A stretch of 45,175 nucleotides of DNA from Ruminococcaceae bacterium AB4001 (GTDB taxonomy: Bacteria; Bacillota; Clostridia; Saccharofermentanales; Saccharofermentanaceae): positions 1 through 45,175 of the forward strand of contig JHXJ01000027.1 in NCBI GenBank assembly GCA_000621765.1. The letters are read 5' to 3'. Within the stretch, counting starts at the first letter, position 1; each line of letters begins with the position of its first letter. The position numbers were made by a program, and so were the translations under genes. Below the pieces are notes generated by a model. It did not search any database. It was not told where the DNA came from and worked only from the letters and a program-made list of their open reading frames with translations. This document shows positions 7,006 through 15,011 of the stretch, in pieces.

Positions 7006-9267
7006 ATGGCACAGTATAAACACAGCAAGTCTTTCAGATTAAGAACCGAAGGGACTCTCACACGCAACAGGACCTTCGGCGGTACTATGCTCACCTTTAT
7101 TTTCGCTTTGCTCATCGTGCTCGTCATTGCAGGAGTCATAAGTATCGGAATCACCTTTACCACAGACTCCACCCCTGTTCCTAATCCGGACAAAGGAACT
7201 CTGGTACTAAGCGATGCTCTTCTCATCGACGGTCCTTACAGCAGTCACATTACGGAAGGCTGGACCTTTGTCCCCAATATATCTCCGGACATTGTCGGTA
7301 CCAGCCTCGAAAACGCGGTGAGCATATATGGTAGCAACAGTGATGTCTGGCCATCTTCGATCCTGCTGAATCACAGGATCTATGCGGAAAACGTTAGGAT
7401 CCGCGATACGTGGAGAGGCTGGTTTGACTATAATTACTCAGCCGACTGGCACAACAGCGATAACAGAAGTTTTGAGTATCAGTATTTCCCTGTTGAAGAT
7501 GTTGAAACAATTTGTGCTGCTTATATCGGACATTTTGAATGCAACGAAGACATCAAATCCCTTTCGCTGACATTCCATAAATTCAACGGCACGGCGTGGG
7601 TTTACTGTAACGGAAAATTCATCGACAGGATCGGCGCACAGACTCCGGTATTTAACCTCAACGCATTTGCCGATTACTGCACCATCATCCCTGAAGACGG
7701 AAGACTGGATCTGGTAATCGTCATCGCCTGCACGCCTCAGGTATCAAATCCGGGACTGCTCTCAGAACCGATCATTGAGACAGGAACTGCAAATGACGTG
7801 CGCACAGTTATTACAGCGGGACACTTCGCAATAGTTATCCTGGTATTCTCTGTCGCGATAGCAGTCGGTTCAAACATCATCCTCGGCGCGACCAGAAACA
7901 AATGGCTCTTCGTTTCTTTCTTCATCAGCTTTATCGCCATCCTTTTATATTATCTTGATGACTGCCGCTTCCTTGCAGTTAACAGCCATGTAAGGGCCGA
8001 TCTCAGGTTTATCCTGCTGATCATTGCATCTGCCACTGCATTCCTTTTGAACTCGCAGTTCTTCGTCGATACAAAGGCCCAGCATCATTTCTTTCTGCTC
8101 AAGAAAGGTCATTACTTTGTCTTTGTAGCAGGCCTTGGCTTAAGCATCGCATATTTTTTCTGCAAACTGTTTTTCGGGGTAGTGCTTCCGGAGTTCATCG
8201 CGCTGATGTTCGCTCTTACGGCAGTAACACTCTCGATGTTCATAGATCTGTTCTTCTACAACAAAGAAAATCAGAGAGTCCTTCTCTGGGCTTTGATCTT
8301 CAGCCTGATGTTCTTCGTTCTGTACCTGTCGATCCTCATGGACGGCATGATCGTTTACACGATCCCTATCTACAGCAGCATCTTCGTTATTTTCTCGATC
8401 GTAGCCGAGATCACGCTCGTTTCAAACTACATTACACAGCAGCGTGAAATAAAAAGAAGCGCCGCAGTTCTCAAAAGGCAGGTCAGGGAAAAGACGGTCT
8501 TCATTTCTGAGATCAACCGCGATCTCGTGCTTACAAACAAGAGACTGATGGAAGGTGAAGCTGCGCGTAAGAATGTCTTAAGCAACGTATCTCATGACCT
8601 CAGAACTCCTATCACTGCAATAAGAGGATATGCGGAACTGATGCTCTCGGCAAAAGACAGCATGAGCGCTGAACAGCGCGAGGCTTATCTCAGCAATATC
8701 GTCCGCCGTTCAGAGCAGATGGAAAGGATCGTATCGGACATCATGGAACTCACCAGGATGGAATCGAGCGACTCTGATTTCCACTACACTTCAGTATCGA
8801 TCGCCGAGATGCTCGACGAGATCGTAATGATGTATTCAATGGATCTTGAAGATACAGAAAAGCATCTTACGCTCGATCTTCCTTCACGTGATTCACTGAT
8901 CGTAAAAGCCGATCCGGCAAAGCTTTCAAGAGTATTCGAAAACCTGATCTCCAACGCGATCAATTACACAGGCCCGAAAGCTGACATCGCAATATCCGCA
9001 TGGCGTACCGGTGAAGATTCAAATATCGTTACCCAGAAGATACACATTACCGTTGAAGATAACGGTATAGGTATTCCCGAGCAGGACATCCCCAGGATCT
9101 TCGACCGTTTCTACAGGGCTCACAATTCAGGCATCAACATCAAAGGAACCGGTTTGGGTCTTGCTATAGTTAAGCTGATCTGCGATAAGCACGATGCCGA
9201 GATCAACGTAACGAGCACACTGGGCAAGGGAACCAAATTCGAAGTTATACTCGCCGCTTCGTACTGA
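7006..9267 (+). CDS. Membrane sensor histidine kinase with large extracellular domain
   Basis: A 753-residue histidine kinase. One membrane segment near residues 28-48 is followed by an extracellular region of about 210 residues, then several membrane helices (about residues 265-480). This layout resembles 7TMR-DISM-type sensors. A short coiled stretch leads to the dimerisation domain with His530 in NVSHDLRTPI. The ATPase domain has the N box FENLISNAINYTG, EDNGIGIP, FDRFYRAH and GTGLGLAIVKLI. All catalytic elements look intact. The ATG has only a weak AGG upstream. The ligand is unknown; the extracellular domain may bind a carbohydrate, but that is a guess from architecture. Its partner is the regulator just upstream. 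Confidence 0.9.
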   Translation: MAQYKHSKSFRLRTEGTLTRNRTFGGTMLTFIFALLIVLVIAGVISIGITFTTDSTPVPNPDKGTLVLSDALLIDGPYSSHITEGWTFVPNISPDIVGTSLENAVSIYGSNSDVWPSSILLNHRIYAENVRIRDTWRGWFDYNYSADWHNSDNRSFEYQYFPVEDVETICAAYIGHFECNEDIKSLSLTFHKFNGTAWVYCNGKFIDRIGAQTPVFNLNAFADYCTIIPEDGRLDLVIVIACTPQVSNPGLLSEPIIETGTANDVRTVITAGHFAIVILVFSVAIAVGSNIILGATRNKWLFVSFFISFIAILLYYLDDCRFLAVNSHVRADLRFILLIIASATAFLLNSQFFVDTKAQHHFFLLKKGHYFVFVAGLGLSIAYFFCKLFFGVVLPEFIALMFALTAVTLSMFIDLFFYNKENQRVLLWALIFSLMFFVLYLSILMDGMIVYTIPIYSSIFVIFSIVAEITLVSNYITQQREIKRSAAVLKRQVREKTVFISEINRDLVLTNKRLMEGEAARKNVLSNVSHDLRTPITAIRGYAELMLSAKDSMSAEQREAYLSNIVRRSEQMERIVSDIMELTRMESSDSDFHYTSVSIAEMLDEIVMMYSMDLEDTEKHLTLDLPSRDSLIVKADPAKLSRVFENLISNAINYTGPKADIAISAWRTGEDSNIVTQKIHITVEDNGIGIPEQDIPRIFDRFYRAHNSGINIKGTGLGLAIVKLICDKHDAEINVTSTLGKGTKFEVILAASY

Positions 9268-9312
9268 TATCTGACCTTACTGATTTTCCGTCAACAGCAT
9301 ATAAAACAAAAA

Positions 9313-9346
9313 ACAGGTCTGCCTCATAACCTGAGACAGACCCTGT
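9313..9346 (-). terminator. Terminator of the DUF1858 gene
   Basis: The stem ACAGGTCTG/CAGACCCTGT, continued by CTCA/TGAG, is followed leftwards by TTTTTTGTTTTAT. The tract on the plus-strand side is poor (ACTATTTAATTG), so it should act mainly on the minus-strand gene. Confidence 0.7.
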
Positions 9347-9377
9347 ACTATTTAATTGATTACCGGCAGCCGGTTCT

Positions 9378-9581
9378 TTAGCCGTTAGCCTGGAAATAGT
9401 TGTTTATCTCTTCAATCAGAGCATCACAATCCATACCGTGAACCATGCAAGCTTCCTCGATAGTCTCACCAGAAGCCATGGCGCAGCCGAGGCAATGAAG
9501 TCCTGAAGCCATGAGGATAGGTGCGATACCTTCGTCCTGCATTACGATATCACCGATAATTGTATCTTTTGTAACTATCAT
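9378..9581 (-). CDS. DUF1858 redox-disulfide protein (hybrid-cluster-protein-associated type)
   Basis: A 67-residue single-domain protein beginning MIVTKDTIIGDIV. The segment GLHCLGCAMASGETIEEAC carries the CxxC pair and later cysteine typical of the TIGR03980/DUF1858 family, which often sits near hybrid cluster protein genes; none is present here. The family is thought to have a redox role, but no reaction is established. The start is the second in-frame candidate, chosen because GGAGGT precedes it. It stands alone with its own promoter and terminator. Confidence 0.82.
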   Translation of the reverse strand: MIVTKDTIIGDIVMQDEGIAPILMASGLHCLGCAMASGETIEEACMVHGMDCDALIEEINNYFQANG

Positions 9582-9598
9582 CTCGTTACCTCCGATTA

Positions 9599-9627
9599 AA
9601 TATTGCAACACAAGCATACACTATCAA
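9599..9627 (-). promoter_or_regulatory. Promoter of the DUF1858 gene
   Basis: TTGATA (9622-9627) and AATATT (9599-9604) on the minus strand are 17 bases apart and about 20 bases before the start codon. The -10 box is imperfect. Confidence 0.45.
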
Positions 9628-9665
9628 CCCGAATATGTCTTGTATAAAATCGGGTCTTTTTTATT
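9627..9665 (+). terminator. Plus-strand terminator upstream of HU
   Basis: A six-pair stem, ACCCGA/TCGGGT, with a 17-base loop is followed by CTTTTTTATTTTTG. No plus-strand gene ends just before it. It could stop read-through from the histidine kinase after passing antisense to the DUF1858 gene. The stem is short, so this is tentative. Confidence 0.4.
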
Positions 9666-9767
9666 TTTGTTTAATCTCATTTCGGTTCAACCAGTTCCAC
9701 ATACCCTGCAATGCCCTGAAACCTTAGATAAATCCCAACATTTATAGCATTTTCTGTGCAAAAACTA

Positions 9768-9796
9768 TTGACATCTTTTTGTAATAAATCAATAAT
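9768..9796 (+). promoter_or_regulatory. Promoter of the HU gene
   Basis: A perfect TTGACA (9768-9773) and AATAAT (9791-9796) with a 17-base spacer, about 55 bases before the HU start codon. A strong promoter suits an abundant nucleoid protein. Confidence 0.8.
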
Positions 9797-9850
9797 GAAA
9801 ACATCGTAAATATAGTCTTTAAAAGGCTAAATAAACAGGAGGAAACCCAT

Positions 9851-10144
9851 ATGAACAAGTCACAGCTTATTGACAAGATCGCAGCAGATACCGGTCTGAG
9901 CAAGAAGGACGCAGAAGCAGCTCTCAAGGCTACACTTGGTGCTATCGAGGGCGCACTCGTAAAGAATGATAAGGTAGTTCTCGTTGGCTTCGGTACTTTC
10001 AAGACAAAGAAGCTCGCTGCCAGAAGCGGACGCAATCCCGCTACAGGCGCCAAGATCAAGATCGCAGCTTCTACAGTTCCTACATTCAAGGCAGGAAAGT
10101 CACTCAAGGACAAGGTAAATGCTAAGAAGGGCAAGAAGAAGTAA
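9851..10144 (+). CDS. hup: HU-family DNA-binding protein
   Basis: A 97-residue HU-type histone-like protein that bends and packages DNA. It has the full family layout: MNKSQLIDKIAADTGLSKKD at the amino end, VGFGTFKTKKLAARSGRNP leading into the DNA-binding arm, the arm proline in GRNPATGAKI, and a final KAGKSLKDKV helix. The tail KKGKKK is slightly longer and more basic than in the classical 90-residue protein. AGGAGGAAA precedes the ATG, and the gene has its own promoter and terminator. Codons look strongly biased, as in highly expressed genes. Confidence 0.95.
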   Translation: MNKSQLIDKIAADTGLSKKDAEAALKATLGAIEGALVKNDKVVLVGFGTFKTKKLAARSGRNPATGAKIKIAASTVPTFKAGKSLKDKVNAKKGKKK

Positions 10145-10170
10145 TTCTTGACACAGATTAGATTTCTATC

Positions 10171-10201
10171 AGGACTGTCTCACTTGAGGCGGTCCTTTTT
10201 A
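10171..10201 (+). terminator. Terminator of the HU gene
   Basis: Stem AGGACTG/CGGTCCT with further pairing of CTC and GAG, followed by TTTTTAA. The tract overlaps the stop codon of the convergent Spo0A-C-like gene. Confidence 0.8.
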
Positions 10202-10738
10202 ATTGAGCGGATCCAGGTATCCCAGGCGGCGCTCGATCCTCGCCTGAATGCATCTCATCGCTGCCCTGCTCCTCATGTTCTTAAGGCTGCTCTTAGCGAT
10301 AGCATACCTGACATCACGTTCTGACTGTTCATAGCTTAATCCGAACTCCTCGCCCGTCTCACAGTAAAGAGATTTCATTGTAGTCGGAATCGGCAGGTTA
10401 CTGCTGAAGGCAGCAAAGAATGCCCTCGAGATAATGACCGTTCCCACAAGAGCCATGTCAAATCCGTATTCTCTCAATACCGACTTGATGCACAGTTCCA
10501 GATAGGCCTTCTCCCTTTCCTTCTCACTCGTTTTGCGGGGATTTATCGCGGTTACCCTTCCAGGTACTTTATAACGTTCATGTCTGCCGTCAACGATATA
10601 ATGCAGACCTCCCGACTCGTCTTCAACAACGATCACGCCCTTTTGCCTGAGCAGCGAATTAATACTTTCCAGCAGGCTCAGATCGCTGCACACTACCGAC
10701 ATCTCTACCTGTCCTCTTTTGAATTCTCTGTTCTCCAT
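10199..10738 (-). CDS. Spo0A C-terminal-like DNA-binding protein without receiver domain
   Basis: A 179-residue protein. Its carboxy half (about residues 85-175) resembles the Spo0A carboxy-terminal DNA-binding domain: KSLYCETGEEFGLSYEQSER followed by DVRYAI matches the place of Spo0A's LYPxIAKKYNTTPSRVERAIRHAI helix-turn-helix. The amino half (residues 1-75) lacks the acidic pocket and phospho-acceptor motif of a receiver, and I do not recognise it. I chose the ATG at MENREF because AGGAGGTG precedes it; a longer start would add 20 residues. It may be a transcription regulator that is not phosphorylated. It follows three genes on the same strand but is separated from them by about 130 bases. 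Confidence 0.6.
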   Translation of the reverse strand: MENREFKRGQVEMSVVCSDLSLLESINSLLRQKGVIVVEDESGGLHYIVDGRHERYKVPGRVTAINPRKTSEKEREKAYLELCIKSVLREYGFDMALVGTVIISRAFFAAFSSNLPIPTTMKSLYCETGEEFGLSYEQSERDVRYAIAKSSLKNMRSRAAMRCIQARIERRLGYLDPLN

Positions 10739-10869
10739 GCCACACACCTCCTTTTTTATAAAGGAGTTTACAATCAGAAACAGCGCCTGTGTGGGCAACT
10801 TGATCTACCGGGCAGATTTCGCCCGAAAATTGAGACTATTTAGGGGGTGTTGAGACTGTCGTCCGCTGA

Positions 10870-11310
10870 TCAGGACTCAGTCTCGCCGGTTACGTCACCT
10901 TCATCGCCGGGCAGGGTTTCCGTTACTTTTGTCCATTCGACTGTATATAACGAATACTGCGTGTGCTTGACTCTGACGGTATCACCTTCGGTAAGGGTAT
11001 TGCGCAAAGGATTGGCATAATAATACTTTCCGTCGATGACAAAATAATTTTTCATGAAACTGATATTTGAAACAGTGCCCGTATTGTAATAGTAATTACT
11101 GTTGATCATGCTGTTAATATCGAGCAGTCTCGGAGCGGTATAAAAAGTGATGTCGATTATTGCGATCAGGGCAAAAGCGATCGGGAAGAAATACGTAACG
11201 ACGTGTTTTGTCTTCTTCCTTTTGTTGCGCTTGGCACATACGCATGTTAGGGCGATGAACAGTATCGTAACCAACAGATGGCAAGCCAGATTTACAATAA
11301 AATACCGCAT
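10870..11310 (-). CDS. Small membrane protein of unknown function
   Basis: A 146-residue protein with two hydrophobic segments (about residues 4-24 and 38-58) joined by the very basic loop KRNKRKKTKH, which should lie in the cytoplasm. The remaining 85 residues would then be outside the cell and include many tyrosines and a basic-to-acidic tail. The segment TLTEGDTVRVKHTQYS suggests a small beta-rich fold. No family is recognised. It lies 10 bases after the 5-formyl-THF cyclo-ligase gene on the same strand. A hairpin (GAGACTG/CAGTCTC, 10852-10884) overlaps the stop codon but lacks a T tract. Confidence 0.6.
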   Translation of the reverse strand: MRYFIVNLACHLLVTILFIALTCVCAKRNKRKKTKHVVTYFFPIAFALIAIIDITFYTAPRLLDINSMINSNYYYNTGTVSNISFMKNYFVIDGKYYYANPLRNTLTEGDTVRVKHTQYSLYTVEWTKVTETLPGDEGDVTGETES

Positions 11311-11320
11311 ACTCTAATCG

Positions 11321-11920
11321 TTAATCTCCGTATACCTCTTCAGGTATTACCGCAATAAAATCAGCACTTATGTCCGTGTCTTCAAAAGGCACATCCGAAC
11401 AGATCTGGAACTCGTAGCAGATGCCCAAAAGATAAGGTCTTTCGTTTTCCGGGACACCGAAATAGCGGTCGTAATATCCGCCTCCTGCACCGAGCCTTGT
11501 GCCTTCTTCATTATATGCAAGCGCGGGCAGCACGACAACATCAATGTCTCCTATAGCTACGGCGCTCTTGGAACTTACAGGTTCTTTAATTCCGAAAGCA
11601 CCAGTTTCAAACTCTTCGGCCGACAGGCTACGGCAATCGCAGAATTCCATCGCTCCGTCTTTGATCCTCGGATAACAGCACGTGATCCCCTTTGCCATAA
11701 AAGCCTTAGCAAGTCCGTCTGTCGGCACTTCACCGTTAACCGCCCAGTACAGCGCGATCCTTTTCGCACCGGAAATCTTAGACTGAAGTTCTTCATCCTC
11801 AATGGAGAAGATAAAATCCGGCAGTTCTTTATCTATGTCAGCTAAGACACCGGAAGATAGAAATGACCTCTTCCTTCTGATCTCTTTTCTTATCTTTGCT
11901 TTCTCTTCTGCGATATCCAT
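11321..11920 (-). CDS. fau: 5-formyltetrahydrofolate cyclo-ligase
   Basis: A 199-residue enzyme of the 5-FTHF cyclo-ligase family, which converts 5-formyl-THF and ATP to 5,10-methenyl-THF and so returns folate to one-carbon metabolism. The amino end KAKIRKEIRRKR is the usual basic helix that binds ATP. ALYWAVNGEVPT follows, and the signature RLGAGGGYYDRYF near residue 145 is nearly perfect. Length is normal. The ATG lies two bases after the ligA stop, with GGAG inside the ligA end, so the two are co-transcribed and probably coupled. Confidence 0.93.
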   Translation of the reverse strand: MDIAEEKAKIRKEIRRKRSFLSSGVLADIDKELPDFIFSIEDEELQSKISGAKRIALYWAVNGEVPTDGLAKAFMAKGITCCYPRIKDGAMEFCDCRSLSAEEFETGAFGIKEPVSSKSAVAIGDIDVVVLPALAYNEEGTRLGAGGGYYDRYFGVPENERPYLLGICYEFQICSDVPFEDTDISADFIAVIPEEVYGD

Positions 11921-11924
11921 CAGA

Positions 11925-13964
11925 TCATTCTCCGGCGATCATTTTCCTGAGTTCATCAAGACTGATTATGGGAACACCCAGTTCTCTGGCCTTGCGCTCC
12001 TTTGAACCTGCATCGGCTCCCATGAGAAGATAAGATGTCTTCTTGGATACTGAAGATACAGGCTTGCCGCCGTTGCTCTCAATGAGGCTCTCGGCTTCAC
12101 TTCTGGACATTCCTTCAAGGGTTCCCGTAATACAGAAAGTAAGTCCTTCAAGAGCAGAACCCTGGACCTCGTTTTCAGCTTTTGCAAAATTCAGTCCGAG
12201 CGTCTTAAGACGAGTCATAAGCGCCTTGTTTCCTTCATCGTGGAAGAAATCGAAGATTGCTTCCGCAGAGATCTCGCCGATATCCTGAACGAGTACCAGC
12301 GCATCCTTATCCGCTTCTTCAATCGCGTCGATCGAACCGAATGTTCTTATCAGCTCTTTTGCAGTCGCCTTGCCGACTCCAGGTATTCCGAGACCTGCAA
12401 GGACCTTGTCTGCAGGAGTCTCTACCCTTGCGCTTTCGATAGCGGCAAGAAGCTTATCCGTATTATGTTCAAGTCCGAGGAACTTGCCTTCGATGAGTTC
12501 CTCTCTCTTATCCTTCAATTCGAAAATATCGGCAATGTCCTTGATGAATCCGCTTTCGGCAAGCTTTCTGATATATTCCGTGCCGAATCCTTTGATGTCC
12601 ATGCAGTCGCGTGAAACAAAATTGACTATGCGGTTTACGAGCGTGCCGGGGCACATCATGTTCATACACTTAAGATCAACTCCGCCTTCATCCCTTACGA
12701 GCTTGTGACCGCATACGGGACAGCAGTCAGGCATCTTGTATTCCTTCCAGTCAGGGAGTCTCTTGGACTTATTTACTTCCTTGATCTTAGGAATGATCTC
12801 ACCTGATTTATAGACAACTATCGTATCACCTATTCCGAGTCCCAGCTGATCGATGAAATCCTGGTTATGAAGTGTCGCGCGGGAAACCATCGTACCGCAA
12901 AGACTGATCGGTTCGAATACCGCAACGGGAGTTACACGTCCCGTCCTTCCGGTGTTTACTTCAACGTCGAGAAGACGTGTCTCTTTTTCTTCCGGCGGAT
13001 ACTTGTAGGCTACGGCCCATCTGGGGAACTTGATCGTATTGCCGAGCTTGGTTCTTTCAGAGAGATTGTTGAGCTTTACTACGGCGCCGTCGATGTCGTA
13101 TTCGAGTTCGCCTCTCATCTCTCCTATTTTCGTTATCGCATCCCAGACCTCATCGGCCGTCCTGCATTTATAGCAGTTCTCGATAACCTTTACTCCGTTG
13201 CGCTTCAGGTATTCATAACCTTCAAGATGCGTATTGAAAGTAACTCCTCTGGTCTCCTGAATATTGAATATGAACAGCGACAGACCTCTGTCCCTTGTGA
13301 TCCTGGTATCGGTCTGTCTGAGCGTTCCTGCCGCGCAGTTTCTCGGATTTGCGAATGTCTTCTTTCCTTCTTCTTCAGCCTTGGCGTTGACGTTTTCGAA
13401 GGCTTTTCTCGTCATGTAGACTTCGCCTCTGATCTCAATATAGGGAACGGGTTCTTTCATCTGCTTTACAACATCGGGGATCTGTTTGGCGTTCATCGTG
13501 ACGTCCTCGCCTTCAGTTATACCGTCACCCCTTGTTACGGCGAGTTTTAATTCGCCCTCTTCATATCTCAATGCCATCGAAAGGCCGTCTATCTTTGTCT
13601 CTACCAAAAACTCGGCTTCATCACCGAACTCTTCACGCATGGATCCGACGAATTCATAAACCTCTTCTTTTGAGAAAACATCCTGAAGCGAGAGCATCGG
13701 AACATTGTGCTTTACGAGCACACCTTTTTCGGCTTTCCAGCCTACTCGTACAGAAGGCGATTCCGGAACTACCCAGTCGGGATGTTCCTTCTCGATCTGC
13801 TTGAGCCTGTTGTTCATCGAATCGTATTCGAAATCTGATATCTCAGGCTCATCCTTGGAATAATACAGTTCGGCAAAATGATTGAGCTTTTTTACCAGCT
13901 CAAGATACTCTTCGTGTTCATTGTCATTTGCCTGCAAGCTCGAAAAAAGATCCAGCTGTTCCAT
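11925..13964 (-). CDS. ligA: NAD-dependent DNA ligase LigA
   Basis: A 679-residue replicative ligase that seals nicks using NAD. Domains in order: Ia with YYSKDEPEISDFEYD, adenylation domain with nucleophile Lys124 in VETKIDGLSM, OB fold, a four-cysteine zinc motif (CCPVCG with CMNMMC downstream), helix-hairpin-helix repeats (LGIPGVGKATAKELI) and a BRCT domain at the end. I chose the ATG behind GCAGGAGG, giving MEQLDLF. That amino end places QLDLF, a consensus sliding-clamp binding motif, at residues 3-7, before the usual start of domain Ia. It follows a membrane protein gene with one base between stop and start. Confidence 0.95.
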   Translation of the reverse strand: MEQLDLFSSLQANDNEHEEYLELVKKLNHFAELYYSKDEPEISDFEYDSMNNRLKQIEKEHPDWVVPESPSVRVGWKAEKGVLVKHNVPMLSLQDVFSKEEVYEFVGSMREEFGDEAEFLVETKIDGLSMALRYEEGELKLAVTRGDGITEGEDVTMNAKQIPDVVKQMKEPVPYIEIRGEVYMTRKAFENVNAKAEEEGKKTFANPRNCAAGTLRQTDTRITRDRGLSLFIFNIQETRGVTFNTHLEGYEYLKRNGVKVIENCYKCRTADEVWDAITKIGEMRGELEYDIDGAVVKLNNLSERTKLGNTIKFPRWAVAYKYPPEEKETRLLDVEVNTGRTGRVTPVAVFEPISLCGTMVSRATLHNQDFIDQLGLGIGDTIVVYKSGEIIPKIKEVNKSKRLPDWKEYKMPDCCPVCGHKLVRDEGGVDLKCMNMMCPGTLVNRIVNFVSRDCMDIKGFGTEYIRKLAESGFIKDIADIFELKDKREELIEGKFLGLEHNTDKLLAAIESARVETPADKVLAGLGIPGVGKATAKELIRTFGSIDAIEEADKDALVLVQDIGEISAEAIFDFFHDEGNKALMTRLKTLGLNFAKAENEVQGSALEGLTFCITGTLEGMSRSEAESLIESNGGKPVSSVSKKTSYLLMGADAGSKERKARELGVPIISLDELRKMIAGE

Positions 13965-13965
13965 A

Positions 13966-14595
13966 TCATTTCCTCCTGCTCGATGTGGCAAGATAGATTA
14001 TCGGAAGTATTGCAAAAGCCGCAAGGAATAATCCCCAGACGATCTCGGGAATACCCGCAAGCCCGCTGAAACTGCCGGTAATATCAAGGTCATTGTAATT
14101 TGTGATGTATAAGATCTTGTCCAATACGCCGTTGAGCTTCGCAAGCGGAACAAAGATAAGAGAATTCATGAGCGCCACTGCGATTGAATAAGTATAGACG
14201 TCAGTGAACCACTTAAGTCCCTTCTCAAACTTTGTCAGATAAAAGATCACCGCGAGCACCGCCGGAATGGCAAGACAAACGGCATCGGAAAAATCGACAG
14301 ATGAATTTACGAGGAACTTTATAAGAAGCAGTACGATCGCGCCTGTCGATATAGCACACGGAATATAAGTTCCGATCTTTGTCGAAGCAAGTTTCTGCAG
14401 CAGGACGATTACCGCAACCACGATAAAATACAGAGCCAGTGACATAAAGATATTTCCGGCACCCAGACCGCGAAAAGCATATGTCACGCAGGTCGAGATA
14501 AACCGTACAAAAATATGGAAGGGCTCTGTAATCAGAGTCCCCCACAAAAACAACATTAGTATTGAAATTACACCGGCTCGTTCTTCGCTTCTCAT
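13966..14595 (-). CDS. Polytopic membrane protein of unknown function
   Basis: A 209-residue, strongly hydrophobic protein with about six predicted membrane helices, including the well-separated segments SILMLFLWGTLITEPFHIF near the start and EIVWGLFLAAFAILPIIYLA near the end. The carboxy end TSSRRK is basic and probably cytoplasmic. No family is recognised. It lies directly upstream of ligA with its stop one base before the ligA ATG, so it seems to lead the ligA operon. Confidence 0.65.
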   Translation of the reverse strand: MRSEERAGVISILMLFLWGTLITEPFHIFVRFISTCVTYAFRGLGAGNIFMSLALYFIVVAVIVLLQKLASTKIGTYIPCAISTGAIVLLLIKFLVNSSVDFSDAVCLAIPAVLAVIFYLTKFEKGLKWFTDVYTYSIAVALMNSLIFVPLAKLNGVLDKILYITNYNDLDITGSFSGLAGIPEIVWGLFLAAFAILPIIYLATSSRRK

Positions 14596-14665
14596 ACAGA
14601 ATCACGACGCATTAACTGCGCCTTCTTTCTTTCAGAAATTGAACTGATTCTTCCCTGCCGAAAGA

Positions 14666-14908
14666 TTACTCGTCGAGAGAAGTGAAGTCACCTTCCTCAA
14701 GGAAAGCCTTGAGAGTATTGTATTCTTCAAAATCAAGAGAAATGCCCTTGCCGACCTTCTCATGGTTCGGGCCCCAATCACGGATGTCAAGCTTCGGCTT
14801 ACCGTTGTTCCACTTAACGATATTAAGCTCACGCTGCCAACCGGACTTGTTCTCCTTAAGAACACCGATCTGCTGGACGATCTCGTATGTGATTTCTGTC
14901 TTAGGCAT
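14666..14908 (-). CDS. ydbC: YdbC-like PC4-family single-stranded DNA-binding protein
   Basis: An 80-residue protein matching the bacterial YdbC family, related to the eukaryotic transcription coactivator PC4. Characteristic blocks are IGVLKENKSGWQRELNIVKW, NGKPKLDIRDWGP and KGISLDFEEYNTLK. The family forms dimers that bind single-stranded DNA with little sequence preference. GGAGGAAAT precedes the ATG. A TATAAT-like box lies at 14948-14953 on the minus strand, without a clear -35. Confidence 0.88.
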   Translation of the reverse strand: MPKTEITYEIVQQIGVLKENKSGWQRELNIVKWNNGKPKLDIRDWGPNHEKVGKGISLDFEEYNTLKAFLEEGDFTSLDE

Positions 14909-15011
14909 CCAAATTTCCTCCTAACAAATTCTTGTTTGATTGTATGAATTATAACACACGATTGCGCGCTGCATATAATATAATTAAGAAAAAAGGAGAA
15001 CTGTCCTCATA

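Noticed and set aside
10830-10858. Direct repeat TTGAGACT at 20-base spacing before the Spo0A-C-like gene
   Set aside because: Eight bases repeated once is weak evidence, and one copy is part of a hairpin overlapping the preceding gene's stop.
12867-13550. 227-codon frame antisense to ligA
   Set aside because: Shadow of the strongly conserved ligA gene, with no start signal.
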